DNA of 64,000 bases from Streptacidiphilus albus JL83 (GTDB lineage Bacteria > Actinomycetota > Actinomycetes > Streptomycetales > Streptomycetaceae), in assembly GCF_000744705.1 (NCBI RefSeq), contig NZ_JQML01000001.1, positions 3,172,017-3,236,016 of the forward strand, given 5' to 3'. Shown here piece by piece: positions 35,243 through 50,059 of this stretch (its first letter is position 1; each line of letters begins with the position of its first letter). A program made the position numbers and the translations under genes. The notes under the pieces were generated by a model. It did no database searches, was not told the DNA's origin, and was given only the letters and a program-made list of their open reading frames with translations.

Positions 35243-36526
35243 GTGCCACAGCAGTTCATACGCGTACGACGCGCAGCCGGTCCCCTGCTCGCCGCCACCC
35301 TCACCACCGCGGCCCTGGGCGGCTGCGGTCCGCTGGTCGCACAGCAGAAGACCCTGCCGCCGACCCAGCTGAAGAGTGAGCTGCTCACCGCTCCGACCGG
35401 CTCGAAGCCGTTCAGCCGCGGCACACTGGCGCCCGGCGGGATCCTCAATCGCGACCAGTTCGTGGATGGAGTGTTCAGCGCCAAGGACCAGAGCACTGAG
35501 CAGGCAGACATCGCCCAGCAGGGCTTCAAATATGCCGTCGAGACCAACTGGAAGGCGACGAACGGCTCGCAGGCCGATGTGTTCCTGATCCAGTTCGGTG
35601 ATTCCAGCGGAGCGGAGAACTACGTCAGCGGCGTCTCGGAGGCCACGTCGGAGGAGGAGGAACCGGCCGAACCGCTGGCCTCCCTGCCCGGTCTGCCCGG
35701 CGCCGAGGCCTGGACCGCCGGCACCCTGGACAGTGTGGGCGACATCCGCCAGTCCGCCTGGTTCGCCGTCGGCAACGTCGCCGTCGATCTGCACTACTAC
35801 ACCCCCGGTACGGCCGACGCCGCCGGGCTCGACCGGCTGGTCCTGGCCCAGGACGCCCGACTGACCGGCCACGTCACCACCCCCTCAGCGCTTCCCGCAC
35901 CGTCAGGGGTGGCCCCCAGCAAGAGCAGCACCGGGCCGGCCACCGCGACCGCAGCCGACCGCAGCCGACTGGAGTCCGACCTGGTGCCGCTGCCCGGCAA
36001 CGCCCAGCCTTGGTCCTCCAACAGCTCGAACGGGCCGACCGGCGTGCTGAACCTGGCCCAGTTCCTCGCGAATTTCGACCCGTCGAACATCCCGAGCGAC
36101 ACCGCCGAGGAGCAGGACCGCGGGTTCCAGTACGCCGTTCGCGAGGACTGGCGGGGAGCCGACGGAACCCAGGCGAACATCCTCCTGCTCCAGTTCTCCT
36201 CCGCCACCGGAGCGCAGAGCTTCACCCTCGGCTACCAGGGCGGCGCGGGGGACGCCGTCGGCACCGGCGGAACCTATCCGGTCCCGCACAGCGGCGACTC
36301 CATGGCCTACGAGCACAGCAGCCTGGACAAGGTCGGCAACATCTGGACCGAGGACTACGCCGTCGTCGGCAACATCGCCGTAGACGTCGACTTCTGGGTG
36401 CCGGCCAAGGCCGACCGGGCCGAGGCCACGGCACTGTTCCAGCAGCAGTACGCCAAGCTGATGGCCGACCCGACCGTGGCCCAGGCCGCCAACGAGGCGC
36501 CGCCGCTGCCCACCGCCGGCTCCTGA
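35243..36526 (+). CDS. Lipoprotein with two copies of an unknown domain
   Basis: This 427-residue protein has a lipobox-like TAALGGCGP near residue 25 and then two copies of the same 150-residue domain (about 45-195 and about 235-385). The copies share markers such as LNRDQFVDG / LNLAQFLAN, GFKYAVETNWKA / GFQYAVREDWRG, and VDLHYYTPG / VDVDFWVPA. I do not recognise the domain. The duplication and surface location suggest a binding or wall-associated function. The start is GTG 35243; an in-frame upstream start exists but lacks signal character. A strong terminator follows. Confidence 0.75.
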   Translation: MPQQFIRVRRAAGPLLAATLTTAALGGCGPLVAQQKTLPPTQLKSELLTAPTGSKPFSRGTLAPGGILNRDQFVDGVFSAKDQSTEQADIAQQGFKYAVETNWKATNGSQADVFLIQFGDSSGAENYVSGVSEATSEEEEPAEPLASLPGLPGAEAWTAGTLDSVGDIRQSAWFAVGNVAVDLHYYTPGTADAAGLDRLVLAQDARLTGHVTTPSALPAPSGVAPSKSSTGPATATAADRSRLESDLVPLPGNAQPWSSNSSNGPTGVLNLAQFLANFDPSNIPSDTAEEQDRGFQYAVREDWRGADGTQANILLLQFSSATGAQSFTLGYQGGAGDAVGTGGTYPVPHSGDSMAYEHSSLDKVGNIWTEDYAVVGNIAVDVDFWVPAKADRAEATALFQQQYAKLMADPTVAQAANEAPPLPTAGS

Positions 36527-36533
36527 CAGCGCC

Positions 36534-36577
36534 GGGCCCGGTGGCCGCGTCCCCCTGGGAACGCGGCCACCGGGCCC
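36534..36577. terminator. Bidirectional terminator between the lipoprotein and glgP genes
   Basis: A perfect 17-bp stem (GGGCCCGGTGGCCGCGT and its complement) with a 10-base loop, lying between the convergent stops at 36526 and 36605. Confidence 0.8.
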
Positions 36578-36604
36578 TCTGTCGTACCGTCGGCGCTTCC
36601 CGAC

Positions 36605-39268
36605 TCAGCGCAGCAGGCCCGAGTCCATCCCCGCGCTCTCCGCCGGGACCGCGATCAGGCCCAGCTCCGCGCCGGAGGCCAGCAGCCGGTGCGAGGGCAG
36701 GATCCGCACCGTGTAGCCGAAGGGGCCGGTGCGGCCGAGCTCCAGCGGGCCCTCGTAGCGCCAGCGGCCGTCCAGGTCGGCGCGGTCGGCGGCCTTGAGC
36801 GACACCGCCGTGGCATCGGTGATCCGGTCCGCGTCGTCGACCCGGCCGGAGACCACCTGGACGTCGACGTCGGCCGGGTCGAGGCCGTCCAGCGAGACAT
36901 GGCAGCGCAGACCGAGCGTGCTGCCCAGTTCCGGCGCGTCCGCCGCCTCGCCGACCTCGACGTGTTCGACCCTGATCTGCGGCCAGGCCGCGCGCACCCG
37001 TCCCTTCCAGGACGCCAGCTCCCGGGCGCCGGCCCAGTCTCCGCCCACCGTCAGCGCACGGTGTGCGCCCGCGGCCGGGGTGTAGAGCCGTTCGACGTAC
37101 TCGCGGACCATCCGGCCCGCCAGCACCTTCGGGCCGAGGGTGACCAGGGTGTGCCGGACCATCTCGATCCAGCGGTGCGGCAGCCCGTCCTGCCCCCGGT
37201 CGTAGAAGCGCTGGGCGACCTGCTGCTCGATCAGGTCGTAGAGCCCGTTGGCCTCGATGTCGTCACGGCGGTCGGCCTCGGGCCCGTCCGGCTCGGTGCT
37301 GATGCCCTCCGCCGTCGGGATGGCCCAGCCGTTGCTGCCGTCGAACCACTCGTCCCACCAGCCGTCGAGGACGGAGAGGTTGAGCGCCCCGTTCAGCGCC
37401 GCCTTCATCCCCGAGGTGCCGCAGGCCTCCAGCGGGCGCAGCGGGTTGTTCAGCCAGACGTCGCAGCCGGGATAGAGCGACGCGGCCATGTCCATGTCGT
37501 AGTCGGGCAGGAAGATGATCCGGTGCCGGACCGCCGGGTCGTCGGCGAACTTCACCATCTCCTGGATCAGCCGCTTGCCGCCGTCGTCGGCCGGATGGGC
37601 CTTGCCGGCCACCACGATCTGGATCGGGTGGGTCGGGTGCAGCAGCAGGCCGCGCAGCCGCTCCGGGTCGCGGAGCATCAGCGTGAGCCGCTTGTAGGAG
37701 GGCACGCGCCGGGCGAAGCCGATGGTGAGGACGTCCGGATCCAGTATCTCGGCGACCCAGCCGAGCTCCGCGTCGCTGGCGCCGCGCTGCCGCCAGGAGG
37801 CCCTGACCCGCTCCCTGGCGTCGTCCACCAGCTGGGTCCGCAGCCGGCGGCGCAGCTCCCAGATGTCCAGGTCGGGGATGCGGGCCACGCCGTCCCAGCG
37901 GTGGGCCTCGCCGATGACCATGGCGTCGTCGGTGATCTCGGAGCCGATCTCACGGGCGCCGAGCCGGACCACCTCGGGGTCGATCCAGGTGGGCGCGTGG
38001 ACGCCGTTGGTGATCGAGGTGATCGGCACCTCCTCGGCGTCGAAGCCCGGCCAGAGGCCGTTGAACATGCCCCGGCTGACCTTCCCGTGGAGCAGGCTCA
38101 CGCCGTTGGCGCGCTGGGCGAAGCGCAGGCCCATGGCGGCCATGTTGAAGAGGTTGGGGTCGCCGTCGGGCCAGCTCTCGACACCGAGGGCGAGCACCCG
38201 CTCGACCGGCACCCCGTCGAGGGCCGCGTCGCCGGAGAAGTGACGGCGCACCAGCTCCCGCTCGAAGCGGTCGATCCCGGCCGGGACCGGGGTGTGGGTG
38301 GTGAACACCGTGCCGGAACGGACCACCTCCAGGGCGCTGTCCACGTCCAGCGGAGCGGCCTCCGGCGTTCCGGCGACCAGCTCGCGGATGCGTTCGACCC
38401 CGAGGAAGCCGGCGTGGCCCTCGTTGGTGTGGAAGACCTCGGGCTCGGCGTGCCCGGTGAGCCGGCAGTAGGTGCGCACGGCGCGCACCCCGCCGATCCC
38501 GAGCAGCATCTCCTGGAGCAGCCGGTGCTCGCTGCCGCCGCCGTAGAGCCGGTCGGTGACGTCGCGCTCGGAGGCCGCGTTCTCCTCTATGTCCGAGTCG
38601 AGCATCAGCAGCGGCACCCGCCCGACCTGGGCCTTCCAGATCCGGGCGTGCAGCTCCCGGCCGCCCGGGAGGGCCAGCACCACCCGACTGGGGGTGCCGT
38701 CCTCCTCCCGCAGCTGGCTGACGGCCAGCTCGTGCGGGTCGAGCAGCGGGTAGCGCTCCTGCTGCCAGCCGTCGCGGGAGAGCGACTGCCGGAAGTATCC
38801 GTGCCGGTAGAGCAGGCCGACGCCGATGATCGGCACGCCGAGGTCACTGGCGGATTTGAGGTGGTCCCCGGCGAGGATGCCGAGGCCGCCCGAGTACTGG
38901 GGCAGGGTCGCGGTGATGCCGAACTCTGGCGAGAAGTAGGCGATGGCCGCCGGACGCTCGTCCGCGTCGTGCTGGGTCTGGTACCAGCGGGGCGCGTCGA
39001 GGTAGTCGCGGAGGTCGTCGGCGGCGTCGCCGAGCCGGCGCAGGAACCGGCGGTCCCCGGCCAGCGCCGCGAGCCGCTGCGGGGCGACCTCGCCCAGCAG
39101 GCGCACCGGGTCCCGACCCGCACTCTCCCAGGTCTCCGGATCGACCGAGCGGAACAGCTCGCGGGTCTCCGGATGCCAGGACCAACGCAGGTTGAGTGCC
39201 AGCTCACCGAGGGCTTGGAGGGGTTCGGGCAGGACGGTACGAACCGTAAATCGTCGAATTGCCTTCAC
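36605..39268 (-). CDS. glgP: Alpha-glucan phosphorylase (glycogen phosphorylase family)
   Basis: This 887-residue enzyme releases glucose-1-phosphate from the non-reducing ends of alpha-1,4-glucans. It is of the long bacterial type with an N-terminal DUF3417-like domain (about 1-120). The PLP Lys is in LEACGTSGMKAALNG near residue 620, and the glucan and phosphate site includes TNGVHAPTW. Segments EFGIT, GGLGILAGDHLKSASDLG and NEGHAGFL mark the family. Start ATG 39268 is close to the family's MKAIRRFTV. It is divergent from glgE, so breakdown and synthesis are transcribed in opposite directions from a shared 695-base region. Confidence 0.93.
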   Translation of the reverse strand: MKAIRRFTVRTVLPEPLQALGELALNLRWSWHPETRELFRSVDPETWESAGRDPVRLLGEVAPQRLAALAGDRRFLRRLGDAADDLRDYLDAPRWYQTQHDADERPAAIAYFSPEFGITATLPQYSGGLGILAGDHLKSASDLGVPIIGVGLLYRHGYFRQSLSRDGWQQERYPLLDPHELAVSQLREEDGTPSRVVLALPGGRELHARIWKAQVGRVPLLMLDSDIEENAASERDVTDRLYGGGSEHRLLQEMLLGIGGVRAVRTYCRLTGHAEPEVFHTNEGHAGFLGVERIRELVAGTPEAAPLDVDSALEVVRSGTVFTTHTPVPAGIDRFERELVRRHFSGDAALDGVPVERVLALGVESWPDGDPNLFNMAAMGLRFAQRANGVSLLHGKVSRGMFNGLWPGFDAEEVPITSITNGVHAPTWIDPEVVRLGAREIGSEITDDAMVIGEAHRWDGVARIPDLDIWELRRRLRTQLVDDARERVRASWRQRGASDAELGWVAEILDPDVLTIGFARRVPSYKRLTLMLRDPERLRGLLLHPTHPIQIVVAGKAHPADDGGKRLIQEMVKFADDPAVRHRIIFLPDYDMDMAASLYPGCDVWLNNPLRPLEACGTSGMKAALNGALNLSVLDGWWDEWFDGSNGWAIPTAEGISTEPDGPEADRRDDIEANGLYDLIEQQVAQRFYDRGQDGLPHRWIEMVRHTLVTLGPKVLAGRMVREYVERLYTPAAGAHRALTVGGDWAGARELASWKGRVRAAWPQIRVEHVEVGEAADAPELGSTLGLRCHVSLDGLDPADVDVQVVSGRVDDADRITDATAVSLKAADRADLDGRWRYEGPLELGRTGPFGYTVRILPSHRLLASGAELGLIAVPAESAGMDSGLLR

Positions 39269-39963
39269 TCCATGGAAGATAGCGTGCCCCCGGGGTTCTT
39301 TGCGGCAACTACCTGCGGCAATCGCAGAATTAACTGATCATCAGGCGTACGCCGGAGCACGAGGGGGCGCACGGTTTCGGATAGCGCGCCCCCGAAAGGC
39401 AACCGACACATGACTGCCGTATGGACGATCCGCGCTCCGCGATGACAGAGTCAGGATTCCGCTCCCCATGGCTGAAAGAAGCGGATACTGGTCCGTGGGC
39501 GGTCCGACAGGTGCGAGGATCGATGCAGGTCAACCAAGCCCCCCAGGGGAATGACGCGGCCGCCCGGTCCGGACGGGGGCGGCCACGACGGCCGCGGTCC
39601 ACCCGTGGCGCCGGTTCGCACGCTGACACACCATCCGAACAGCCCTCCAGCGTGTCTCGATTCCTCGTGCGCTCGTTGTACACAGCGGGCCATACCGGTC
39701 ACTATCACAACAGAACGGGCTCTCACCAGGGGCCCGAGCCATGGCGCGCACCGGAGCGCGCGGGAGCAGGCGGACGGACGGGTTGACCGGAGCAGGGGTC
39801 GGGGCAGGATTCCTGCGTCACCCGCCCATGGCCGGTGAACGTCCCCCGTCCGGTCCCCTCACCCCAGTCCTGCGGCCGGCCCGCCGGACGCGCCGGCCGG
39901 TGCCGCGCGCACGCATGTTCGAGAACGAGAAGTCGTCCTTTTCGTCGTGGTCAGGAGCGGTAG
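39269..39963. other. Divergent glgP-glgE control region
   Basis: This 695-base region separates two divergent starts. No tRNA or conserved protein is visible. Open frames here are short, basic and without a ribosome binding site. Slightly AT-richer stretches near 39300-39350 and 39640-39730 may hold the promoters. An AGGAG at 39953-39957 is the ribosome binding site of glgE. Confidence 0.5.
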
Positions 39964-44186
<4,223 letters not shown>

Positions 44187-44466
44187 CCGCGAACCGGGCA
44201 GTCGATCGGACCGCGCGCCTGGTGGCCGACCAGGCCGTGCGGCACGCCCCGCCAACCCCGGCGGAGCACCCGTCACTGCCCGCACGTCATCCCACCCGTT
44301 CCCCAGGAGCAGTGCCACCCCCACTCCTAACCCCTTGGCATGACGCACGATCGGTTACCGCGTGCCGACACGTCCGCGTCATAAATATCCGGAAGACTGG
44401 CAGACCCGGCAGCAGTGCCCGCACAAGAGGCTGCCGGGGTTGCTGCGTCCCCGGGGAAAGGGAGAT

Positions 44467-46224
44467 ATGTCCGACACCTCCCGATCTCGTTCTGTCACCG
44501 ACCGCATCTCGTCCGGCCGGTCCCCGATCGCCCCGGGGCCGGCCGCCCAACCGCCGGTCACCCACCCTCCGGCAGCCCACCTCACCCTCTCGCCCAGCAC
44601 GGATCCGGGCCCCCTGGCCCAGGCCGCGCTGGTCCAGGACGCGCTCCCACTGCTGCGCGAATGGCTGCCCCGGCAGCGCTGGTTCGCGGGCAAGGGACGC
44701 CCCGTCAGCGCCGTCGTGCCGACCGGAGTCACCGTGCTCCCGGGTTCGGCGTCCGGCGACCCGCTGCTGCTGCACCTGCTGCTGGAGGTCACCCAGCTCG
44801 GTCCTGACGGATCGTCCGAGACCGACGTCTACCAACTGCTGCTCGGCGCACGGTCGGGGCCCGACCGGCCGGAGCACGACCCGGAGGACCGGCGGGCCGC
44901 CGTGGTCGGCCGGATCAGCGGCGGCCCCAACGACGGCCTGCTGATCTACGACGCGGCCTACGACGACGCGCTGACCCAGCGGCTGCTGCGGCTGCTAGCC
45001 GACAGCGGCTCCAAGGGGACGCAGGTGGGGCCGCTGCGCTTCAGCAACCTCAACGGCCTGGACGGCGACGGCGGCCCGATCGGGCTCGGCGGGCTCGGCG
45101 AGCCCGACAGCCTGAGCACCCGTCCCTCCCGGGTCGGTACCGCCGAACAGAGCAACACCTCGATCGTGTTCGGCAACTCCGCCATCCTCAAGCTGTTCCG
45201 CCGGGTCAGTCCCGGCCTCAACCCCGACCTGGAGCTCTCGCTGGCGCTGAGCCGCGCCGGTTCCACCCGCGTCCCGTCCACCCTGGCCTGGTACGAGGGC
45301 GAGCTGCCGCCGTCGCGGAAGCAGCCGGACGGGCCGGGCGCGGCGCCGGAACCGGAGCCGGAACCGGCCACCCTCGGCCTGCTCCAGCGCTACCTCCACG
45401 GCGGCCGGGACGGCTGGGAGTTCGCACTCTCCCACGTCCAGCGGCTGCGGACGGCGCCCGCCCTGCGGACCCGGCCGATCGACCAGATCACCGGCAACTT
45501 CTCCGCAGAGTCGTTTCTGCTGGGCCGCTGCACGGCCGAGATCCACCTCACCCTGGCCGAGGTGCTGCCGGTCACGGTGCTGGCCCCGGCCGACGTCGAG
45601 GCGCTGGCCGGCACCATGGCCCGACGGCTGGACGCCGCCGCCCTGGTCGTCCCGGCGCTGGCGCCCTACCGGCCGGCGCTGCACCTGATCTTCCAGTCGC
45701 TGGCCGACTCGGCCCGCGACGGACGCCGGCTCCAGGCCCAGCGGATCCACGGCGACCTGCACCTGGGCCAGTCCATGCGGACCGGACGGGGCTGGGTCCT
45801 GCTGGACTTCGAGGGGGAACCGGCCAAGTCGCTGGCCGAGCGCCGCCGCCCGCAGCCTGCGGTCCGGGACGTGGCGGCCATACTGCGCTCCTTCGACTAC
45901 GCCGCCGCGCACCTGCTGTCGGAGCTCTCCCCCGGCGATCCGCAGCGCGGTCCACTGGCCGACCTCGCCGCCACCTGGGCGCTGCGCAACCGCGAGGCGT
46001 TCTGCGCCGGCTACGCGGCGGCCGGCGCCGAGGACCCGACCGCCGACCTGGTCCTGCTGCACGCGCTGGAGACGGACAAGGCCGTCTACGAGGTGGTCTA
46101 CGAGGCGCGGAACCGGCCGGGCTGGCTGCCCATCCCGCTCTCGGCCATCGCCAGACTGGCCCGCGCCGCGGAGTCCCGGAGGCTCCCGGACCGGAGAACG
46201 CCGGACCCCGGTCCGGTCCGCTGA
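44467..46224 (+). CDS. mak: Maltokinase (Mak/Pep2)
   Basis: This 585-residue kinase phosphorylates maltose from TreS to maltose-1-phosphate, the donor for GlgE. It has an N-cap domain (about 55-200, including [15 protein letters not shown]) and a kinase lobe with IHGDLHLGQ near residue 430 and LLDFEGEP, the catalytic and metal sites. The middle part contains an unusual Pro/Glu-rich insertion (about 290-305). ATG 44467 follows GGGAG with good spacing; an upstream in-frame ATG (44362) would add an arginine-rich leader. It lies 280 bases downstream of treS, so a second promoter is possible. Confidence 0.91.
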   Translation: MSDTSRSRSVTDRISSGRSPIAPGPAAQPPVTHPPAAHLTLSPSTDPGPLAQAALVQDALPLLREWLPRQRWFAGKGRPVSAVVPTGVTVLPGSASGDPLLLHLLLEVTQLGPDGSSETDVYQLLLGARSGPDRPEHDPEDRRAAVVGRISGGPNDGLLIYDAAYDDALTQRLLRLLADSGSKGTQVGPLRFSNLNGLDGDGGPIGLGGLGEPDSLSTRPSRVGTAEQSNTSIVFGNSAILKLFRRVSPGLNPDLELSLALSRAGSTRVPSTLAWYEGELPPSRKQPDGPGAAPEPEPEPATLGLLQRYLHGGRDGWEFALSHVQRLRTAPALRTRPIDQITGNFSAESFLLGRCTAEIHLTLAEVLPVTVLAPADVEALAGTMARRLDAAALVVPALAPYRPALHLIFQSLADSARDGRRLQAQRIHGDLHLGQSMRTGRGWVLLDFEGEPAKSLAERRRPQPAVRDVAAILRSFDYAAAHLLSELSPGDPQRGPLADLAATWALRNREAFCAGYAAAGAEDPTADLVLLHALETDKAVYEVVYEARNRPGWLPIPLSAIARLARAAESRRLPDRRTPDPGPVR

Positions 46225-46340
46225 CGCCGCCCGCCACCCGTCCCGCCACCCACCCCACCCGAGTCCACCCCACCCGAAGCCCACCGTCCGCCCCACCTAC
46301 GCCCGAGATACCCAGCAAGAACGCCAGGGAGGCCCCGGCC

Positions 46341-48707
46341 GTGAAGCAGTTCGAACCGCCTCGCCCCAACGCCCCGAAGGGCGGCAGGTCCACGCCCGGC
46401 TCGGCCGCCTTCGCTGCGGCTTCGGCCTCGGCCTCGGCGACCGCCCTGCTCCAGCCCCGGCCCGATCCACTGCCGGTCGCCGCGCCGCCCGGGCCGCTGC
46501 CGGTCCCGGCCGCGCCGCCGGCCCCGGGCGAGACGGAACGGCTGGTCGGCGGCTGGCACCACGATCCGCACGGCCTGCTGGGGGCGCACCCCGTGCCCGG
46601 AGGAACCGCGATCCGGGTGCTGCGCCCGCTGGCCGAGCAGGTCGTCGTCGAGACCGCCGCCGGCCGCTACCTGCTGAGCCACCACCAGGACGGGCTGTTC
46701 ACCGGCCTGCTGCCGACGACCGCGCTGCCGAAGACCGCGCTGCCGACAGGCGCGTCCCCCGACTACCGGCTCCGGGTCACCTACGAGGGCCGGGAGCACC
46801 TGCAGGACGACGGCTACCGGGCCCTGCCGACGCTGACCGCGGACGACCTGCACCTGATCGGCGAGGGTCGGCACGAGCAGCTGTGGAAGGCCCTCGGCTC
46901 GCAGCTGCGCACCGTCGACGGGGTGGCCGGGACCGGCTTCGCGGTCTGGGCGCCGAACGCCTCCGGGGTGCGGGTCGTCGGTGACTTCAACGGCTGGAAC
47001 GGGCTGGCCCACCCGATGCGCTCGCTGGGCGCCAGCGGGGTGTGGGAGCTGTTCGTCCCCGGCGTCGGCGAGGGAACCCGCTACAAGTACGAGATCGCCA
47101 CCCGGGACGGCCGGATACTGCAGAAGGCCGACCCGCTGGCCCGGGCCTGCGAGGTGCCGCCGGCCACCGCGTCGGTGGTCGAGCGCTCCACCCACACCTG
47201 GCACGACGCCGACTGGCTGGCCGCCCGCAGCGGCCACAGCGCCCACGACCGCCCGATGTCGGTCTACGAGCTGCACCTGGCCTCCTGGCGACCCGGACTG
47301 ACCTACCGCGAACTGGCGGTGGAGCTCCCGGCCTACGTCCAGGACCTGGGCTTCACCCATGTCGAGCTGATGCCGATCATGGAGCACCCGTTCGGCGGCT
47401 CCTGGGGCTACCAGGTCACCGGTTTCTACGCGCCGACCTCCCGGCTCGGCTCCCCGGACGACTTCCGGCACCTCGTCGACACCCTGCACCAGCACGGCAT
47501 CGGGGTGATCGTGGACTGGGTCCCGGCGCACTTCCCCAAGGACGACTTCGCGCTGGCCCGCTTCGACGGCGCGCCGCTGTACGAGCCGGCCGACCCCCGG
47601 CGGGCCGAGCACCCCGACTGGGGCACCCTGGAGTTCGACTACGGCCGCACCGAGGTCCGCAACTTCCTGGTCGCCAACGCCGTCTACTGGGCCGAGGAGT
47701 TCCACGTCGACGGCCTCCGGGTGGACGCCGTGGCGTCCATGCTCTACCTGGACTACTCCCGCGAGGGCGGCGACTGGACGCCCAACGAGCACGGCGGGCG
47801 CGAGAACTGGGACGCGGTGCGGTTCCTCCAGGAGATGAACGCCACCGTCTACCGCCGCTGCCCCGGCGTGGTCACCATCGCCGAGGAGTCCACCGCCTGG
47901 GCCGGCGTCACCCGGCCCACCGACCACGGCGGTCTGGGCTTCGGCCTGAAGTGGAACATGGGCTGGATGCACGACTCGCTGGAGTACATCCAGCACGAGC
48001 CGGTGCACCGCAAGTACCACCACGACGAGATGACCTTCTCGATGGTGTACGCCTACAGCGAGAACTACCTGCTGCCGATCTCGCACGACGAGGTCGTCCA
48101 CGGCAAGCGGTCGCTGGTGTCCAAGATGCCCGGCGACTGGTGGCAGCAGCGCGCCAACGTCCGCGCCTACCTGGCCTTCATGTGGGCCCATCCCGGCAAG
48201 CAACTGCTGTTCATGGGTCAGGAGTTCGCCCAGGGCGCCGAGTGGGACCACGACACCGGACCGCAGTGGTGGGTGCTGGCCGAGGACTGGCCGGCCGCCG
48301 CCGACCACCGGGGCGTCCAGGAGCTGGTCCGCGACCTCAACCGGCTCTACACCGACTCGCCCGCGCTGTGGCAGCGCGACAACGATCCGGCGGGCTTCTC
48401 CTGGCTGGACGGCGGCGCGGCCGAGGACAACCTCTTCTCCTTCGTCCGCCACGACGCCGAGGGCCGGCCGCTGATCAGCGTCAGCAACCTCTCCCCCGTG
48501 GTCCGCCACGACTACCGCATCGGCCTGCCCGACACCGAGGGCACCCGCTGGCTGGAGGTCCTGAACACCGACGCCGAGGGGTACGGCGGCAGCGGGATCA
48601 CCAACCCCGACCCGCTCAAGGCCGACGCCACCCCCTGGAACGGCCGCCCCATCAGCACCGAGCTCACCCTCCCCCCGCTGGCCACCCTCTGGCTCGCCCC
48701 GGCCTGA
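46341..48707 (+). CDS. glgB: 1,4-alpha-glucan branching enzyme GlgB
   Basis: This 788-residue GH13_9 enzyme makes alpha-1,6 branches on the glucan built by GlgE. A disordered Ala/Pro-rich N-terminus (about 1-65) precedes an N1 domain (about 70-180), a CBM48 domain (about 190-295, [21 protein letters not shown]) and the catalytic barrel. Landmarks are nucleophile Asp in [16 protein letters not shown], acid Glu in TIAEESTAW and [12 protein letters not shown] 46341 has AGGGAGG upstream. It is the last gene of the GlgE operon; a hairpin follows 39 bases after its stop. Confidence 0.94.
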   Translation: MKQFEPPRPNAPKGGRSTPGSAAFAAASASASATALLQPRPDPLPVAAPPGPLPVPAAPPAPGETERLVGGWHHDPHGLLGAHPVPGGTAIRVLRPLAEQVVVETAAGRYLLSHHQDGLFTGLLPTTALPKTALPTGASPDYRLRVTYEGREHLQDDGYRALPTLTADDLHLIGEGRHEQLWKALGSQLRTVDGVAGTGFAVWAPNASGVRVVGDFNGWNGLAHPMRSLGASGVWELFVPGVGEGTRYKYEIATRDGRILQKADPLARACEVPPATASVVERSTHTWHDADWLAARSGHSAHDRPMSVYELHLASWRPGLTYRELAVELPAYVQDLGFTHVELMPIMEHPFGGSWGYQVTGFYAPTSRLGSPDDFRHLVDTLHQHGIGVIVDWVPAHFPKDDFALARFDGAPLYEPADPRRAEHPDWGTLEFDYGRTEVRNFLVANAVYWAEEFHVDGLRVDAVASMLYLDYSREGGDWTPNEHGGRENWDAVRFLQEMNATVYRRCPGVVTIAEESTAWAGVTRPTDHGGLGFGLKWNMGWMHDSLEYIQHEPVHRKYHHDEMTFSMVYAYSENYLLPISHDEVVHGKRSLVSKMPGDWWQQRANVRAYLAFMWAHPGKQLLFMGQEFAQGAEWDHDTGPQWWVLAEDWPAAADHRGVQELVRDLNRLYTDSPALWQRDNDPAGFSWLDGGAAEDNLFSFVRHDAEGRPLISVSNLSPVVRHDYRIGLPDTEGTRWLEVLNTDAEGYGGSGITNPDPLKADATPWNGRPISTELTLPPLATLWLAPA
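46711..46755 (+). repeat. Three 15-bp units inside glgB
   Basis: Units start at 46711, 46726 and 46741 (GCCGACGACCGCGCT, GCCGAAGACCGCGCT, GCCGACAGGCGCGTC). They encode [15 protein letters not shown] in the N1 domain loop. Confidence 0.75.
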
Positions 48708-48745
48708 CCCGCGGCTGACCAGCGCCCGGCGAGCACGCCGTCCGC

Positions 48746-48770
48746 GCCCCGTCCGCCACCCGGACGGGGC
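48746..48770 (+). terminator. Hairpin after glgB
   Basis: GCCCCGTCCG, loop CCACC, CGGACGGGGC: a perfect 10-bp stem, 39 bases past the glgB stop and 36 bases before the aroA-like start. Confidence 0.7.
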
Positions 48771-48805
48771 GGTTCGCTGCGGCGGGCGCCGCCTAAAATC
48801 GGGGC

Positions 48806-50044
48806 ATGACCGTCGTCGAGATCCCCGGTTCGAAGTCCATCACCGCGCGGGCGCTGTTCCTGGCCGCCGCCGCCGAGGGCACCACCGTGCTGCGCAGACC
48901 GCTGCTCTCGGACGACAGCGAGGGCTTCGCCGAAGGGCTGCGCGCCCTCGGCTACCGGCTGGACCAGCAGCCGGGCGTGTGGACGGTCGAGGGCCGGCCG
49001 GCCGGACCGGCCGTCGCCGAGGCCGACGTCTTCTGCCGGGACGGCGCGACCACCGCCCGCTTCCTGCCGACGCTGGCCGCCGCCGGCCACGGCACCTTCC
49101 GCTTCGACGCCTCGGAGCAGATGCGCCGCCGGCCGCTCGGCCCGCTCACCTCGGCGCTGCGCGAACTCGGCGTGGACCTCACCCACGAGCTGGCCGAGGG
49201 CCACCACCCGCTGACCGTCCGCGCCGACGGGATCAAGGGCGGCGCGCTCACCCTGGACGCCGGGCTGTCGTCCCAGTTCCTGACCGCGCTGCTGCTCTGC
49301 GGTCCGCTGACCGCGGAGGGCCTCGACATCACCGTCTCCGACCTGGTGTCGGTCCCCTATGTCGAGATGACCCTGGCCATGATGCGGATCTTCGGCAATG
49401 ACGCCCGGCGGGTCGGCGACACCTTCCACGTCCCGGCGACGCCGTACACCGCCACCGACTACCTGGTCGAGCCGGACGCCTCCACGGCCAGCTACTTCCT
49501 GGCCGCCGCCGCGCTCACCGGCCGCACGGTGACCGTTCCCGGCCTGGGCGCGGACTCGCTCCAGGGCGACCTCCGCTTCGCCGAGGTGCTGCGGCAGATG
49601 GGCGCGGAGGTCGAGCTGACCGCCGACGCGGTGACCGTCACCGGTCCGGAGCGGCTGAGCGGCGTCACCGTCAACATGCGCGACATCTCGGACACCGTGC
49701 CGACCCTGGCCGCCATCGCCCCCTTCGCCACCGGCCCGGTGCGGATCGAGGACGTCTACAACACCCGGGTGAAGGAGTGCGACCGGCTCGCGGCCTGCGA
49801 GCAGAACCTGCGCGCCATGGGCGTCCCGGTGGAGACCGGCCGCGACTGGATCGAGATCCACCCGGCGGTCCCGCGCTCCGCCCCGATCGCCTGCCACGGC
49901 GACCACCGGATCGCCATGTCCTTCAGCATCGCCGGTCTGCGCACGGAGGGCGGGGTGACCCTGGACGATCCGGGCTGTGTCCGCAAGACCTTCCCCGGCT
50001 TCCACCAGGCCCTCGCCGCCCTCCGCACGGAGTGGTCGGTCTGA
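48806..50044 (+). CDS. aroA: EPSP synthase-like protein (3-phosphoshikimate 1-carboxyvinyltransferase family)
   Basis: This 412-residue protein has the two-domain enolpyruvyltransferase fold, which joins phosphoenolpyruvate to shikimate-3-phosphate for aromatic amino acids. Active-site residues that I can align are kept: Lys-Ser in PGSKSIT, Arg in TTARFLPTL, Asp in MRDISDTVPTL, Glu-Arg in NTRVKECDRLAA and His-Arg in CHGDHRIAM. But the second signature varies: GNAGT is DGATT, and PGSKSITNRA has Ala for Asn. This may be a second, specialised copy (housekeeping aroA would have the standard motifs). ATG 48806; no ribosome binding site stands out. Confidence 0.85.
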   Translation: MTVVEIPGSKSITARALFLAAAAEGTTVLRRPLLSDDSEGFAEGLRALGYRLDQQPGVWTVEGRPAGPAVAEADVFCRDGATTARFLPTLAAAGHGTFRFDASEQMRRRPLGPLTSALRELGVDLTHELAEGHHPLTVRADGIKGGALTLDAGLSSQFLTALLLCGPLTAEGLDITVSDLVSVPYVEMTLAMMRIFGNDARRVGDTFHVPATPYTATDYLVEPDASTASYFLAAAALTGRTVTVPGLGADSLQGDLRFAEVLRQMGAEVELTADAVTVTGPERLSGVTVNMRDISDTVPTLAAIAPFATGPVRIEDVYNTRVKECDRLAACEQNLRAMGVPVETGRDWIEIHPAVPRSAPIACHGDHRIAMSFSIAGLRTEGGVTLDDPGCVRKTFPGFHQALAALRTEWSV

Positions 50045-50059
50045 GTCGAGTGGTGGCGC

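Noticed and set aside
36689-39337. Long plus-strand open frame opposite glgP
   Set aside because: Antisense shadow of a clear phosphorylase gene.
39421-39786. Possible small plus-strand gene in the glgP-glgE control region
   Set aside because: Very basic, Pro/Arg/Gly-rich, no ribosome binding site and no conserved motif seen.
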